Source of the DNA: Pterois miles
Taxonomy: Eukaryota > Chordata > Actinopteri > Perciformes > Scorpaenidae
Direction: 5' to 3'
Assembly: GCA_947000775.1 (NCBI GenBank)
Contig: CAMQGK010000001.1
Coordinates: forward strand, 4,949,501-5,013,500
Length of the DNA stretch: 64,000 nucleotides
The notes under the pieces were generated by a model. That model saw only the letters and a list, made by a program, of their open reading frames with translations, was not told the origin of the DNA and did not search any database. The position numbers and the translations under genes were made by a program. The stretch's first letter is position 1. Every line of letters begins with the position of its first letter. Shown one piece after another: positions 12,001-24,792 of this stretch.

Positions 12001-14084
12001 GGATTCATGGTCTTGGATTGAAGGTCACGAGTTTGATTAAGCAGACTGTGGGTGTAAAAAGCGAGTGCACTTGAGTACGCAGTGAGAAACGCTGTGCCAT
12101 CAACATCAGACCGAGAGGAGTTTGTTTGAGGGCAACAGCACATGAACGTGTTGATAGGCGCTTTCAGGTATGTGTTTAAAACGAGTGAATGAGAAACAGA
12201 GCATTTTAAAGAAAGGTCACGCCTGTTCAGCACATTCAAAGAAAAAGGAACAAAAAAAAAAAGAAGCCACAAATGCTGCAAAGCTCTTTAAATGGTGGGT
12301 GATGGAAAACGGTCCACCCGAACACATGATTACATACATTTACCAACCAAAGGAATTCCTATTGTCATTATCATCAAAGATTTTTTTCTCACAGAACCAG
12401 TCACCATCAAGGATAATTGAGACATAATAGTGCTTTATGTTTACTTGGGGCTTAGATTAAGGTCTGTGAGAATGCCATTAGTGGTTTCTGCCTGCAGGAC
12501 TGGCAAGGAGGGCGCTGGATGCATCGGGTAAAGAGGCACAAACACAGGGCTCATGGGGGAATAAAAAGAGACAGAAACCAAAAAGAGAAAACATGACGCT
12601 GTTAGCGGAGGCATCACTGATTGCCAGCGTCACTCCGACCCCCTGCTGGTTCCACAGGTTGATGCTGGGTTGGGGAAAATGGTTTGCTTTGGGGGGGATA
12701 CCACGCTGAAAGTAGACCCAGCATGAAGAAATCCCATCTTTCAGGTTGAGGATTGGAGGTTTCCATCGAGAGAGGGGCAACAATCAGAGGACAGGAGTGA
12801 AGTGTGTCTGTGCATGTGTGTGTTGAAGCAGTGGAGGACACGAGGGTTGAGTGGTTTGACAGGAAGTAGAAAGAGTTCATGTTTTGATGGGACAGAAGGG
12901 TATTACAGGATATGTGGTACACTCTGTTGGCTACAGCGAGATCTTCAGAGCTGAAGAAATACAGCAGTCCTGTACACAACAGCGACCCGGAAGGTTCAGC
13001 CAACAGGACACTCGTGACCACACAACAACACTACGAGGGCTTTTGGAAATAATTCAGTTAAATGGACATTTGGCAGCTGAGCAGCTAGATAAGCAGCACT
13101 TCTGTTATTTTACTGAATTAAGATATAAAAAGGAAGACAAATTGGCAGTAAATGACCTTAGAGTGAAAATCAAAAGTGCTATGTGTCAGATTTACAGGAC
13201 ATTTCCTTTAAAGCTTGCCATCCTTTCTATTATCTTATGGAAAAATTAAGACAGAGGTAGTTTTACGTGTAGGATTTGGTATCTAGCGGTGAGGTTGCAG
13301 ATGTCGATTTTCTATAGAAATCTCTTTTAAAAATGTCTCCCCATGCCATTCTGACCGTTGTTTAGAGAGGTCGGGGTGGGGGGCAGGGCATGTTCAATGG
13401 TAGATAAAAAGTCAATGGTAGATGTCACATAGAAGTGGTGTACATCATCTGAAAGCTGGGAACCTGACAATTAATGTGAGATGCAGCTCTGTGTGACAAG
13501 TTGGTCCAGTCATTAATAAGAAGTAAAAATTAACAAATAAATTAATTAGTTCAAATAAACTGTGAAAGCGTATAAGGGTTTAGAACATTATGATAGTATA
13601 TGATGACCATCCTCATGCTCTATTATTATTATGCTTATCTCATAAGTCGTTGCAGCAATTTTTGGGTTGATGCCATTTGTTACACAGATTTGGTGCTGAA
13701 TTTAACCATTTTCTTTACCGTTTGAATTGTTAAAAATGATCAATAATCTCTCCAAAGTATCACATATCAAAAACTTTTAACAATTGGAGATTTCTGCAAG
13801 AATTATATTTTTTTGGCGATTGGATGCCGAGCACTTCTGTTGTGTAAACTGCTCAGAAACCCCTTATAGTCAGTCTAGCTAGGAAAGCCATCCATCCTCT
13901 GAATGCTCCAGGTCTCTAGTTTGTGGCTGTAAAGTTTCATGAGGCTGTGATTATCCTAGAGGTCACCACAAGGTCATTTTATACATTGATGTCAAGTTTA
14001 AAAAACGGTCTCACTTCACTGAAATGGCTCCTGTATGGCGACTACCATCATCACACATGAATACAGTTGGACTCACTGGATCCA

Positions 14085-14500
14085 CAAGAGTCTCAGCTTT
14101 ACACTGATATCCAATTTATGTAATTCAAGACTGGTTAGGGTAACTTTCTTAGCAATATTTAGAGTTCTTCCCGACAAGTTATGGTTCAATGGATTCCTCA
14201 GGTTTTCCAGTTTCATGTGATATTAGTATCTTCCCTCTACCTTGAAAACCCTCACTAACCTCTGAAAGACAGAAAAGTCTGAGTTTTACGGGGTTTCAAA
14301 CTTAAACTTCATGAGAAACATCATTTACATACAGGTACACACATGAAATTCGACCAACTTGAGAGTCGAGTTAAGATAAATATCCTATAAATATAATCCT
14401 ACAAATAGCTTCAAAGCTGAGCCTGCTACAACTTAAAAATTTAAAAAAATTAGTGGCGTTGAAACTAGTGTGTTAAGGCGCTATCATGTTAACCTTGACA
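14085..14500 (+). repeat. Dispersed repeat family D, copy 1
   Basis: It carries ggattcctcaggttttcc, gagcctgctacaac and ttagtggcgttgaaac. The same string of motifs is found at 24000-24470 and 46205-46530, and inverted within 31185-31829. Confidence 0.6.
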
Positions 14501-15648
14501 GAAAGGATCTGCTGCATTTTATATTATTGTAAATTGAATATGTTGATCAGACAATACTGCGTTGCAGATTGCTGAAACTGAAATTAGTCCTGTGTGCCAA
14601 GCGTGAAGGAGAAGTATGGTGGCCAGTGTGAAAACGCTGAAGTCCCTCTCTGGAGCCAGTGTTTGGTTTGTCCGGTCTGGGCTACGGTAGAAACACGGCA
14701 GCTCATATACAGTAAACTGCTCATTCTCAGGTAACAAAAACACAACAATTCTTATTTTCAGGTGATTATCCACTAAAGAAAATCTACTTATTAACATAGT
14801 ATTAATACATTTTTGCCAATAGATCCTCTGAAGTGCTACAGATTGATCCATTAAATACAAAACAAAAACAAAACAAAATAATAAAAAAACTCACCCTAAA
14901 ACTACCATTTGGAGCCCAAACATTCTGTGGTTTAACTGTTTACAATTATGTCTTATTACTTTCATTACTGTCACATAATCGCTACCTCGTGTGTGTTTTC
15001 TTCCCGGTTATTTTGAAACGTTTCCTAAGCTGTCGCCGTCACAACAGGATCTTGTTTTTAACATGTGGTGACTGGTGTCTCCGTGCGGCGAGAAACACAA
15101 CAGGTTTTTGGAAGCACGAAGGCATAAAATCAATTTAAACCAATCTCTGCATTTTTGGGGTAAAAATATGCAAAAGCAGAACACTGTGATCCTTTTTCAT
15201 TCAATAGTTTCATCCAGAACTGAGCTCTTTTTTTTTTTTTTTTTTTTTTAAAGAAAACTAAACTTAATTGGACTTGTGACAGGCAGCTGACTGTACAGAC
15301 CAAAAACTGTTGAACTAAATATACCTTTTAAATACAGTAGCTGAAAGCAGAGCAGGAGGGTGTGCAAATGATCAATTAGTTGTGCTATGGCAGTGGGATG
15401 CTTACACTGATTATATGGTGAGTTTGCACTCTATAAATGAAAGGAAAATCTCTTTACTGCACATTATCAGTGAATGACTTCATTAACAAATGAATAATTA
15501 GGAATATTTTAGTTAGATGAGGGTAGTAGCAACGTAACAGTCAGCTATAAAAGAACACATATAATAAATATAACAAACAAGTGGGCTTTAAAATGCTCCA
15601 GATAAGTCCCTGGTATCACCTCCTCCCTGTGGGAGCGGCAGCAGTTAC

Positions 15649-15772
15649 CATTTTGAGCGGGGCCAGGATCAGGATGACATAGCGGACCTCGCAGCAGTTC
15701 TCCCCCCAGTTCTGCGGCCTCTCCAGACGGGAGATGCACACGTGACGCCTCTGGAGATGCTTCACGTTGCAG
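15649..15772 (-). CDS. slc4a11: slc4a11 exon (CNVKHLQRRHVCISRLERPQ...)
   Basis: The acceptor follows a long pyrimidine tract (poly-T plus cttcttcttcttctccgctccag), and the donor is gtaact after AAAATG. The 124 bp supply one base plus 41 codons, residues 170-210. The translation opens CNVKHLQRRHVCISRLERPQ, contains NWGENCCEVRYVILILAPL and ends LKM. The RRHVCISRL-RPQNWGEN-CEVR motif is diagnostic of SLC4A11. The exon ends in phase 0. It is separated from the previous exon by only 1271 bp, the shortest intron here. Confidence 0.96.
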
Positions 15773-17043
15773 CTGGAGCGGAGAAGAAGAAGAAGGAGGA
15801 GGTTTTTTTTTTTTTTTTCTTTTTATAAATGTCAACGCCTCACCTCACCGGCAGCGCCCTTCATTTCCATAGATTAACCTCTCTCCGTCTGGAGCAACAG
15901 GTATTCAAATGTGCTGCACACAGCCGCACACTCCCACATTCATGCATAATGTGAATGTATGTGCACAAAAGCAAATATACCACAAACACACTCGCAGACA
16001 CATTCCTTTGGTTCTGTCAGTTGGATTATTTTATACAAATAATGCATTTTTTCAAAAGCATGGCTGTGATCATTTAAAATAAAGTGTCAAAGTATGTTGA
16101 GTGACACAAGACAAAAACGTCTGATCTGACGCTGCTGTCGGCAGAATGAAATCATTTGTCTGTCCAACACTGCCACATATCACTCAATTGGTTGATCTTT
16201 TCCATGAGTCCACTGATTGTTTTGTCTACAAAATATCAAAAAATCTAGTACAATAATACACTCACATTTTCCCAGAGCCCAATGTGAAGTCTTCAGGATT
16301 TGTCCGGGCAAAAGTCTCAAATCCAAATATATTAAAAACTGATACAAAAGAGGAAAAGGCTGATAATGATAACGAGCAAGTATAACAACAAGTATTATTT
16401 TGCTTGATAAATGAACACAAACATCCACAAACAAGGTGTTGATTTATTATTTTGTTGATTTATCCTGTTCTCTTGCTGCTGGTCACTCCAAGGTACAAAA
16501 TACCATTTCGTTGTATGCCAGCCCAGTCGCATGGCAGTTCAAGGAATAGTCATGAAATTGAATGTATTGATTTATGTACATGGACATGATGGTCAACATG
16601 AAATCAATTCATTGTGAACTGGGAATGTGTCAAGAAACACCAGAAGTCAACGTTGATTTATTTGTCACGTAACATCCGTATTTAAGTTGTGGCACTTCTG
16701 GTGTTACTTTAACCCAAACCGCAATCTTTTCTTAAACCAAACTAAGTAGTTCTGTTGTCTAAGCCTAACCAAGTTGATTGTTTCCTAAACCTTCTGTTTT
16801 GAAACGACTGATGTGGAAACTGATACGTGCGTCGTATTGCTGGACTTTTGTAGGAAAACACCCAAAAAACACGTCATTCAAAGTCACACTGAGTGTCATG
16901 AAAAAAAGGTAAATTTGTGTCAACAGCATGTACACAAATTAAATATTAAACATTTTGTGATTATTTCACAAACAACCACCACTAACAATAAAGTATCTTG
17001 AATCTTGAACCATTGATTAGATTTTTGAACTCAGCTCACTCAC
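15773..17043. other. Short intron between the HVCISRL and VHLLSET exons
   Basis: The 1.27-kb intron contains a fragment of a dispersed repeat (about 16550-16810, with aacccaaaccgcaatctttt); nothing else is recognised. A poly-T and CTT tract at its 3' end serves as the polypyrimidine tract of the HVCISRL exon. Confidence 0.7.
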
Positions 17044-17125
17044 AGGATGCAGAGCCAGGACTGCTGGTACTGGATCCCCGTGGCGGTGGCCGTCACCCCC
17101 TGGATCGTCTCTGACAGCAGGTGGA
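17044..17125 (-). CDS. slc4a11: slc4a11 exon (VHLLSETIQGVTAT...WLCI)
   Basis: The acceptor is tttcgtcctccag and the donor gtgagt. The 82 bp begin with TC, completing GTC (V142) with the G of the previous exon. They then encode HLLSETIQGVTATATGIQ followed by YQQSWLCI, and end with CT (phase 2). The peptide is nearly identical to the matching mammalian SLC4A11 segment. The next exon supplies the third base of the L169 codon. Confidence 0.95.
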
Positions 17126-18059
17126 CTGGAGGACGAAAGATCAGTGGTCAAACACAAGTTAGCTGACATCAACCTCAAGTCCACTTCCATCCTCACAAGC
17201 TTCTGTTTTTCATCTTGATCTACTTTTACTATTTACTGTCTCCAGTAAATGCATGTCAGCTGACTAAAAATACACTTACATGTTCATTACCACATTTATG
17301 AAGCCTAACTCTAAACTGTTGATGTATTTAAAAATAAAAACCTGGCTCTGATTTCTTTTTCTAGCCCAATGGTGTCAGCTAAAAGCCTCAAATGTCCAAT
17401 AGAAGTCTGGAGCCTTGTCTGCTGTGCCAAGTCTCTCAATATGATGTCTAGATCAGAAGAGTCTAACAAGACCACCTTCTGCTTTAAACGCTAATGCCAG
17501 TCTGCGCTGTGTGCAAACACCACGACAAACTAATGACAGTGTCCATCCAACCCCAGAAAACATCAATGTTCACAGATTTAAAAACAAAACAAAACAAAAC
17601 AGCACATTTCATTATGCTGCCGTGTTTACACAGAACAAATCATTAAACACGGGCAACTGGGGACGCCGCTGAAACCAGCTCGCTGCTTCCTAATAACAGG
17701 AATCTCCCTTCCGACTTCTCACGCTGAGAGTGATGAATAATAGTGTTTTGGGGATATTCTTCAGCAGCCCCGACTATCCCAAAACCCCTCGACAAGATTC
17801 AGCGTGCATCTGCTTGTAATGTTCCCTTCGACTCGTCAGTACTGAGCAAATTACAGGGTGGAAATGTTTTGTACCGTAAGCAGTGGGGACGGTCATTTCC
17901 ATATCACTGAGATTTTCCCTGCCAGTGGTTTCTCCCTTTCTTTCTGTCCATCTTTGTCTTTCACTCCATCACTCTCCCTTTCTCTCTCTCCGCTATGCCG
18001 TCTCATCAATAAAGTATCCTCCATTCATGCCAGAAAATGATGGGCGTCACCATGACAAC

Positions 18060-18606
18060 AGTATCACAGTGCTGAAGGAGTGAGAGAGCCATGAAGGGAG
18101 AATCAAAGGCGGGGGGGGGGGGGGCAGAAAAGAGAGAGAGCATGTAGATAGAGAGTAAGAAAAGATGAAAAGACTGTAAAGAGATTGACAAGGAGGAAAG
18201 AAAGCTGGCACGTGGGGACGGAGGAGAGTAAAGAGGAAACAAGGGAGACAGAGAGAGAGAAAATAAAAGAAAGGAGAGAGTCAGGAGAGGGAAGAGACAT
18301 GCAGAGAGGGAGATGAAACTGAGAGAGAGGAAAAATGCAAGCAATGGAAACACGGGCAACGAAGAACCGAGGGAATGAATAAAAAACAAATCAGAAAAAA
18401 ACAAAGGATGTGACAAACACGATGGAAAAATGAGAGAGAGACTAGATGAGAAGAAGAGCGAGACAGACAGAGGAAGGGAAGGGGCAGAGAAGTAAAGGAG
18501 ATGGACTGGGATTCAATTCAATTAATAGCGGTAAGCCTGACAGCCATGTAATAATCAAAAACCATCCAATTTCTCATTGACGTCAGGGAGGAGAGGAGGA
18601 GAGATG

Positions 18607-18666
<60 letters not shown>

Positions 18667-18720
18667 TGCAAATGGAACAAAAGAAAGATTAAAAGATAGA
18701 GAGAGGAGGGAAAGAGGAGA
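18060..18720. repeat. Purine-rich (GA)-type low-complexity tract
   Basis: About 660 bp of the plus strand is overwhelmingly A and G, with a pure (GA)n run at 18606-18660 and a G run at 18110-18124. The minus-strand open frame across it (Ser/Leu/Phe-rich) is composition driven. Confidence 0.9.
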
Positions 18721-19259
18721 CTGAAGACACAGGAAAACAGAGGTCTTCCATACCAACAGACTAGATGGTCAATGTCAGACCATCCGGGAGAAGCTAATGG
18801 CTAACGCTGCTAGCCTTCATGTTGAAACCACTTCAATATTTTTTATTGACAAATGTCTTTTTAAGTGAGAGTTATTGCTTCAGTGTGTTCAGCAGCAGAG
18901 CAGAGCGGTCAGGGTTGAATATCACTCGCTTCTGCATATGAACCGTAAGGTCTACGGTTGTGATTCATGCGAGCAGCGCTGCCTGATTTTGTGACTAATG
19001 TATTTTAAAGCCTTGACTTTTCATGCGTGTGCCTGTCACATAGTTTAGTTTTCTATTTTCTCAGTGTACGATAAACACATTGAAATAGACAGGAAGTGGT
19101 GTGGGTAGAGCTGTAAACATAAACTATGTGAGCCAGCATGAGCGAACAACACCAGTCCATAAAGCTGTAGATCATACAGCTTTAATAAACTTAATTCAGA
19201 ATCATTTTTTCTCACTGTTGCGCTCTCCATAAAGCTGTGTCCTTTCTGCTTTGCTGTAT

Positions 19260-19615
19260 ATGTTATTTTTTTTGGAAAATTTAAAAAAAAAAAAAATTCC
19301 TAGTAGGAAAATAAAAAAAATAAAAAAGTATTAGGGTTTTTTAAAAAAAAAAAAAAAATTAAGGGGGGGGGAAAAAATAATAATATTTTATTTTATATTA
19401 AAAAAAAAAAAATTTTTTTTTTTTTTTTTAATTACTACAAAAAAAAAAAAAAAAAATTTTTTTTTTTTTAATTTTAAATTTAAAATAAAATAAAATTATT
19501 TTTTTTTTTATAAAAATAAAAATATAAAATATAAAAATAATATAATTAAAAAAATAAAAATATAAATTTTAATATTTAAATTTTAAAAAAAAAAATAAAA
19601 TTATAAATAAAAAAC
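19260..19615. repeat. A/T-only homopolymer-rich tract, suspect consensus
   Basis: Some 350 bp consist nearly only of A and T homopolymers (runs of 8-18), with one gggggggg. It lacks a repeat unit and is unlike the flanks. It may be genuine low complexity, but it looks like a poorly resolved assembly stretch. Confidence 0.7.
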
Positions 19616-20895
19616 TGTGAAAAATGTGTTTTTTCTCATATATTTGCCGATTTAATCTCAAAGAATATCAGAATTAATGTAATTATAGTCATAATCTTGG
19701 AGTATTACTCCCTCCCCCAACTCCATAATCATCATTTTATTTATTTATTTATTTATTTATTTTACCTACAATGGCCCTAATATGCCGTTGTATTTGTGTC
19801 CCATGTTTTTTCCATAATTTTTTTTTTTTTTTTTATTGCACTGCTCTTTCTCCCTCCATCACCATCATCACCGTATGTGCTCTGGAGGTTTTGCATACTG
19901 GACCACGATTGGTTTCCAAAATTATTGCGATGTCACAAAATCCTGCTCGTATATCACATCTTTAACTGAGAAGTAAAAACTCTCACACGAAGCACCATCC
20001 ATGAATGGAAGGGAACTTTAGACACAAATATAAACAATCAACATTTCCTGAATGATGTGTCTTTGCCACGACTAAGTTTCTGATAAAATGAATGGAGAGC
20101 TCGGTCTGGTGTGATTGTGTCTTTGCTTTGCCAACATCACCCTCCAGCACCCCAATCTCCTCTGTAAATGTGTGCAGGACATTGTGAACACGCTGTATCT
20201 CACACCACCAGCTCAGGTTAACAACCCTGACTGGGATGTTAGAGGAGAGGAAGTGTGTGTTGCTGATGTGATCAAGTGGGAGACTAATTAAGACATGCAC
20301 ATTTGATACTTGTCAGTTATGTGAAGATTTCTGCGCGGTTTCGTCAGCTTTTGGTATGCAAACACCGCTGTTTCCATACACAGAGAGGAGAAAAAAAAAA
20401 TCACAGATGCTCACACGCAGCATATCAAATGTGACAAACTTCAATGGAAAGTGATGAAAACATGAGGAAGGCAAGACTGGATGGCTGGATTGGCCCCTTT
20501 GATCTTTCCTGGGTTCTGGGTGAATTCTTTAACTGCATTATTCACACGATTTGGTTGGAGGGGGGAAAAACAGATTGCAATTTCTGTAAATCACACGAGG
20601 ATAATCCAGTCTGTCACAAACAAGGGAGAGACGAATCAATAAATACGCTAAACCATTCAAAAAAAAAAACCCTCTGTTTTGTTAATATTCCATTTGGCTG
20701 ACGCGCCAGTCTAACATCAGCTGCAGAAAATCTACAGAGACGTGTGAACAAAAAACCACAGAGATTCACGGTTTCTTTGTCGGCGTGTGAAAGGAGACTC
20801 CTTACATTATGCTCAGAGGTGACCTCAATAAAGCCTGCTGATCTTATGCTGCCTTAAAGATTAACTGTGATCTCATCCATTGGTAGACGTGCCAG

Positions 20896-20897
<2 letters not shown>

Positions 20898-20948
<51 letters not shown>
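20898..20948. repeat. (CA)n microsatellite
   Basis: About 25 CA dinucleotides are uninterrupted. The Cys/Val-repeat frames on the minus strand are artefacts. Confidence 0.97.
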
Positions 20949-20950
<2 letters not shown>

Positions 20951-21700
20951 TAAGGGAATGATTGGTTTCCTTCAAAGCGTGGATTGTGGAGGGCACTTTG
21001 AAGGAGGTGATTAAAACACAGAAAGGATCCATACAGTGGTGGCAGATGAAACACTGACTGTATGTCCATCATAGCCAATCACCATGCAGCACACATATAT
21101 ACGTATTATGTCACATGGCGATGAGAGGGCCACTAGGACTGGGTCAATGGTGAAACCTTGTTATCTAGAGAGGTTGTCCATTCTAATCTTCTACTCGCTG
21201 GCATAAAAACAAATTACATTAATGGCAAATAAACCTACGCCCTACATGGATATGATATCAAAGTCAAGTGCTGCTTATATATACCAGCTAGATTCCAATT
21301 ATATAACCAGTTTGAAAAAGAAATCTCCAGAGCATACCATGGACCAACCCTGTCTCCCACAAAATGATGTTCCTCAAAAAAAAAAAAAAAAAAACGCAAC
21401 AAAACTACGTCAACATCACGGTAAAAATAAATGAACGTTGACTTTTAATTATACACCGCCACATTCTCACTCCCTATTCATCAAATATCGCCATTTGGTC
21501 AGTGCCCCTCGGTATCAGAGGTACCCCCTCTTGGGTTACTTTTCGATGGACTGTATCAATATATGCTTGTTACAGGCATAGCGTCCTTTCAAAATAAACT
21601 CCTGTTCTCACAGGAAGTTAGGTTTAGGCAACAAAGCCGCTTAGTGTTAGGAAATGTTGTGGTTGACTCACGTGATTAGCGATCAAGTGACTCTCAGTCT

Positions 21701-22380
21701 GTCGCGTTATGCCACGGGTGGTTGAAAGCATGGTTTGTAGCTTACAGATGCTAAAGGGCGCCTCCTGTGCATCTGTATCCAATGCTAACGGGCATTTACC
21801 AAAAGGTGGTATTTGATAAGTTGAGAGTTAGACTGCGTTGTTTAAACAGGACGCAAACACCAAGTCCTGTGTTTGTTTGACCCACCCATTACTCCTCCTG
21901 TTTGCCCTGAGCGGACTCTCAGGCTCTTAACACTACATCATATGCTCTGACCGTCGCGTAACGCCATGGGTGGGTTTAAACTTGCATTAGTTGAAAGCCT
22001 TACAGAGGCTAAAGGGCATTTACCAAACGGCGGTTAAGATAAGATAAGATAAGACAAACCTTTATTAATCCCCGGAGGGAAATTCGGGAAAATTCGTTAT
22101 TTTAAATTCGGGAAATTCGTAATTTGACGAGTTGGGAGTGAGACTGGACCCATCAGCCTCCACTCCCGCCCGCCCAGAGCAGACTCTCAGGCTCTTAACA
22201 CTACGTCACCCACTCTGACTGTCAAGTTACACCGCGGGTGTCATTAGTTGAAAGCCTGGTTCGTTGCTAAAGGGCGCCTTCTGTGTATCTGAGGCTGAGG
22301 GGGTGTTTGAAAGGTTGGGAGTGAGACTGGGTTGTTCAAACAGGACACAAACACCGGCCTCCTGGGTGAATGTCCTGTGT
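21701..22380. repeat. Three tandem copies of a ~250-bp block, one interrupted
   Basis: Copies begin gtcgcgttatgccacgggtg (21701), gtcgcgtaacgccatggg (21953) and gtcaagttacaccgcgggtg (22221). Each carries gctaaagggc, then gagttgggagtgagactg or a variant; gactctcaggctcttaacac follows in copies 1 and 2. The middle copy is split by an 87-bp retroposon tail. Confidence 0.85.
22035..22121 (-). mobile_element. Retroposon 3' tail inserted in the tandem block
   Basis: On the minus strand it reads aatttccctccggggatt, then AATAAAGG, then TTATC-type repeats. It sits exactly between cggcggt and atttgacgag, where the first copy reads ggtggtatttgataag, so the empty site can be seen. A short aaattcggga motif is itself repeated at the 5' side. 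Confidence 0.75.
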
Positions 22381-23582
22381 CCTGTCAACGTATTTAGATG
22401 TGTCAAAAACAAAAGTAACCTAAATACATTTCCCTCCAAAAATTATTCACAATGCAATATATTGAATGGGAACGTGATTTTAAGGAGACAGTGCTGCAAG
22501 TAATTATCTCTACTGCCCAAAACATATAATAATTTTGTCAATTCGAACATGTTTTTTGTTTTCCACAGGGTTTTTACAAAAAGAACTGATACAATTATCG
22601 GACAATGAGTCCGCTGGACGGAGAGGGCGTTGATTTGAGGGGCAGCTGAAGAGGCATCGATATCTGTGACACAGGAGGGATTGCTGGTGTCGGTAATCAT
22701 TTGATGACTCAATGGATCGACCCAGTCCCGGGCGTGGAGAGGAACACAAGTGGCGTACTGATGGTGATTGGTACAGAAGCAAACCACTGATTGCAGCCTC
22801 ATGGCGGCTGATGCTGACATTTTCATCCAATTAGCACAGCTTACCGTCATCAAAGAAAACGAAACTTTGAGACTTGTCTGCATGTGGAGAAGCAGGGAGA
22901 GAAACCAAGAGGAGAAACCAGAGAGTCAGTTCAGTCACCTTTTTCTCCTGATCAACAGGAGACCAGTATCTTAGCTCACATACACACTCACATAGACACA
23001 CTTTCTGGTTAACAGGCACGCACATAAATATCTCTGCTGAACAGAAGCTTCATTTCCTGCCCTCCTTTACCTCATGCATATTAAATATCATTTTCCAGAG
23101 AAAATCCCTCAATGTCTCGCCTTTGTTAGGCGCAGAGAGATCTTATCTTGATTACCGTCTACAGGCTATTACCAAAAATTGGATTTTATCACTGATAGCA
23201 GTTATGTGTTCAGCAAGTGCAAAGAAACCCAAAGACGTCAATGAAGACATCAAGATGAGAAAAATGACATGTATGGCCGCCATTTTTTTCATGTGGTAAA
23301 GAGCTTGAATTAATGGTTTCAATTTAGTATTCTGATCATTCCAGTAGAACGTTACAGAGAGATTTTCACAGTGAAAAGTCATGCCGCCGGCCTGGAAAAG
23401 ATATATTATTATAACCGAGAAGGCATAGTCAGTTGATTCAAACATGCACAGCACCTTTCCTGTCAAACTGACTTAATCATATGCAAGATATTTACAGTAG
23501 CTCCTGTCAGAAAAGTATGTTGTTTAGAAATGCAGTACATAATTGTCCTGTTTTAACATATGCTCATGTATTTTTGAGTCCA

Positions 23583-24792
23583 TTAAAGGGGACATACTGT
23601 GTCATGCTCATCTCCAGGTTCATACTTGCATTTTGGGTTTCTACTAGAACATGTTTACATGTTCAAAAACATTATTTTTTCTCATACTGTCAAAGCTGAA
23701 ACACTCCATGTTAGCTGAGAGATCATTAGTTAGTGAGAATCATTAGTATCCCACAATGCATCGTGAAAGGTAGTGTACAACGATGGCTACTAACCAAGCA
23801 CTATTTGCCATCTTGCATAGCGCTGAAGGAAAATGGCACACGGACGAGAGGAGAGAGAGCAACAAGTTTGAGATAAATCCATGAGTTGTGGCACGAAAAT
23901 AGTGCACACAAAGTACTTTAGTGGGGAGCCATCACAAAACTATTGTTCCTTCTGTGATAAAACTGATATAGCTTAATATATTTAGAAGAAATCTGGATAT
24001 TGGGCCATTGCAGATCGGCATTCTGATGACCATGGTAACCATTTTCCAAAATGAATGCCAACGGTTGCATAACAACCCTTTGGCTGCTGTTTCCCTATTT
24101 TCATCACATTGCAACACAAATATTATTTCTGCATGTGATTATCACAAAGTGGCCATGTCTGTAAAGGGGAGACTCGTTTTCATTCACATACCTTGAGGTC
24201 AGACATCAAGGGACCCTTTGAAAACGGCCATGCCGGTCGGTCCTCGCCAGCTCAACTTTAGAGCGTTATTTAACCTCCTTCCTGACAAGCCAGTATGACA
24301 AGGCTGGTACCAATGGATTCCTCAAGTTTGATAGTTTCATGTGATACCAGTAGTAGCTTTAAAACTGAGCCTGTTACAACCTAAAAACTTGCAAGTTGCA
24401 TTCATACGTTAAAGAAATTAGTGGCGTTAAAACAAATTGCGTTACCACATTATTATCGTGACAGCCCGAAATAATATATTGTGGATGGTTTAGCAGCTGA
24501 TGTTGATGTTTTGTTGGTGTAATTACCAGCACAGAGAAAATGAGTAGTGTCCAAAAGTGTTTTTTCATTTTGCCAATAAGCTCACTATACTGTAAAGTAC
24601 TGTTTAAGTAAATTCCTCTACATATAGACTCTAATGAGCCTACATGTGACATAAGAAGAGGCCAAATGTTGAATCTCATGTCGAGTGACTGACTGAGTTT
24701 CACAGTTTGTGGGTTGGTAGGAACTCCAGATACCCAAATGTATGTGCACAAGCACCGACAAAGTGACTTTTTCATGATATGTCCCCCTTTAA
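23583..24792. mobile_element. TTAA-flanked element with ~14-bp inverted ends
   Basis: The left end is TTAAAGGGGACATA (23583) and the right end TATGTCCCCCTTTAA (to 24792), inverted copies with one extra base. Both are flush with TTAA, the target duplication used by piggyBac-type transposons. No transposase frame is present, so it is non-autonomous. A copy of repeat family D (about 24000-24470) lies inside. Confidence 0.7.
24000..24470 (+). repeat. Dispersed repeat family D, copy 2 (nested)
   Basis: It carries ggattcctcaagtttg, gagcctgttacaacct and ttagtggcgttaaaac, and ends gtgacagccc. It lies inside the TTAA-flanked element. Confidence 0.6.

Larger units (their letters stand above)
8717..15648. 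other. Intron between the FRQKLLET and HVCISRL exons
   Basis: This 6.9-kb intron includes a LINE relic (10995-11400), an AT microsatellite (11493-11543), pieces of dispersed repeats (about 11690-12000 and 14085-14500) and poly-T runs. A 137-codon open frame at 10362-10775 minus has no recognisable protein or exon signals. Confidence 0.75.

Noticed and set aside
12478..13021. Two overlapping minus frames of 101 and 135 codons
   Set aside because: No similarity to a known protein, no codon pattern or splice signals, and the two frames conflict.
18006..18416. 136-codon minus frame rich in Ser, Leu and Phe, looking like a membrane protein
   Set aside because: It is the complement of a purine-rich tract; the hydrophobic look is a composition effect.
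20844..21078. Cys/Val-repeat minus-strand frames
   Set aside because: They are translations of the (CA)n microsatellite.
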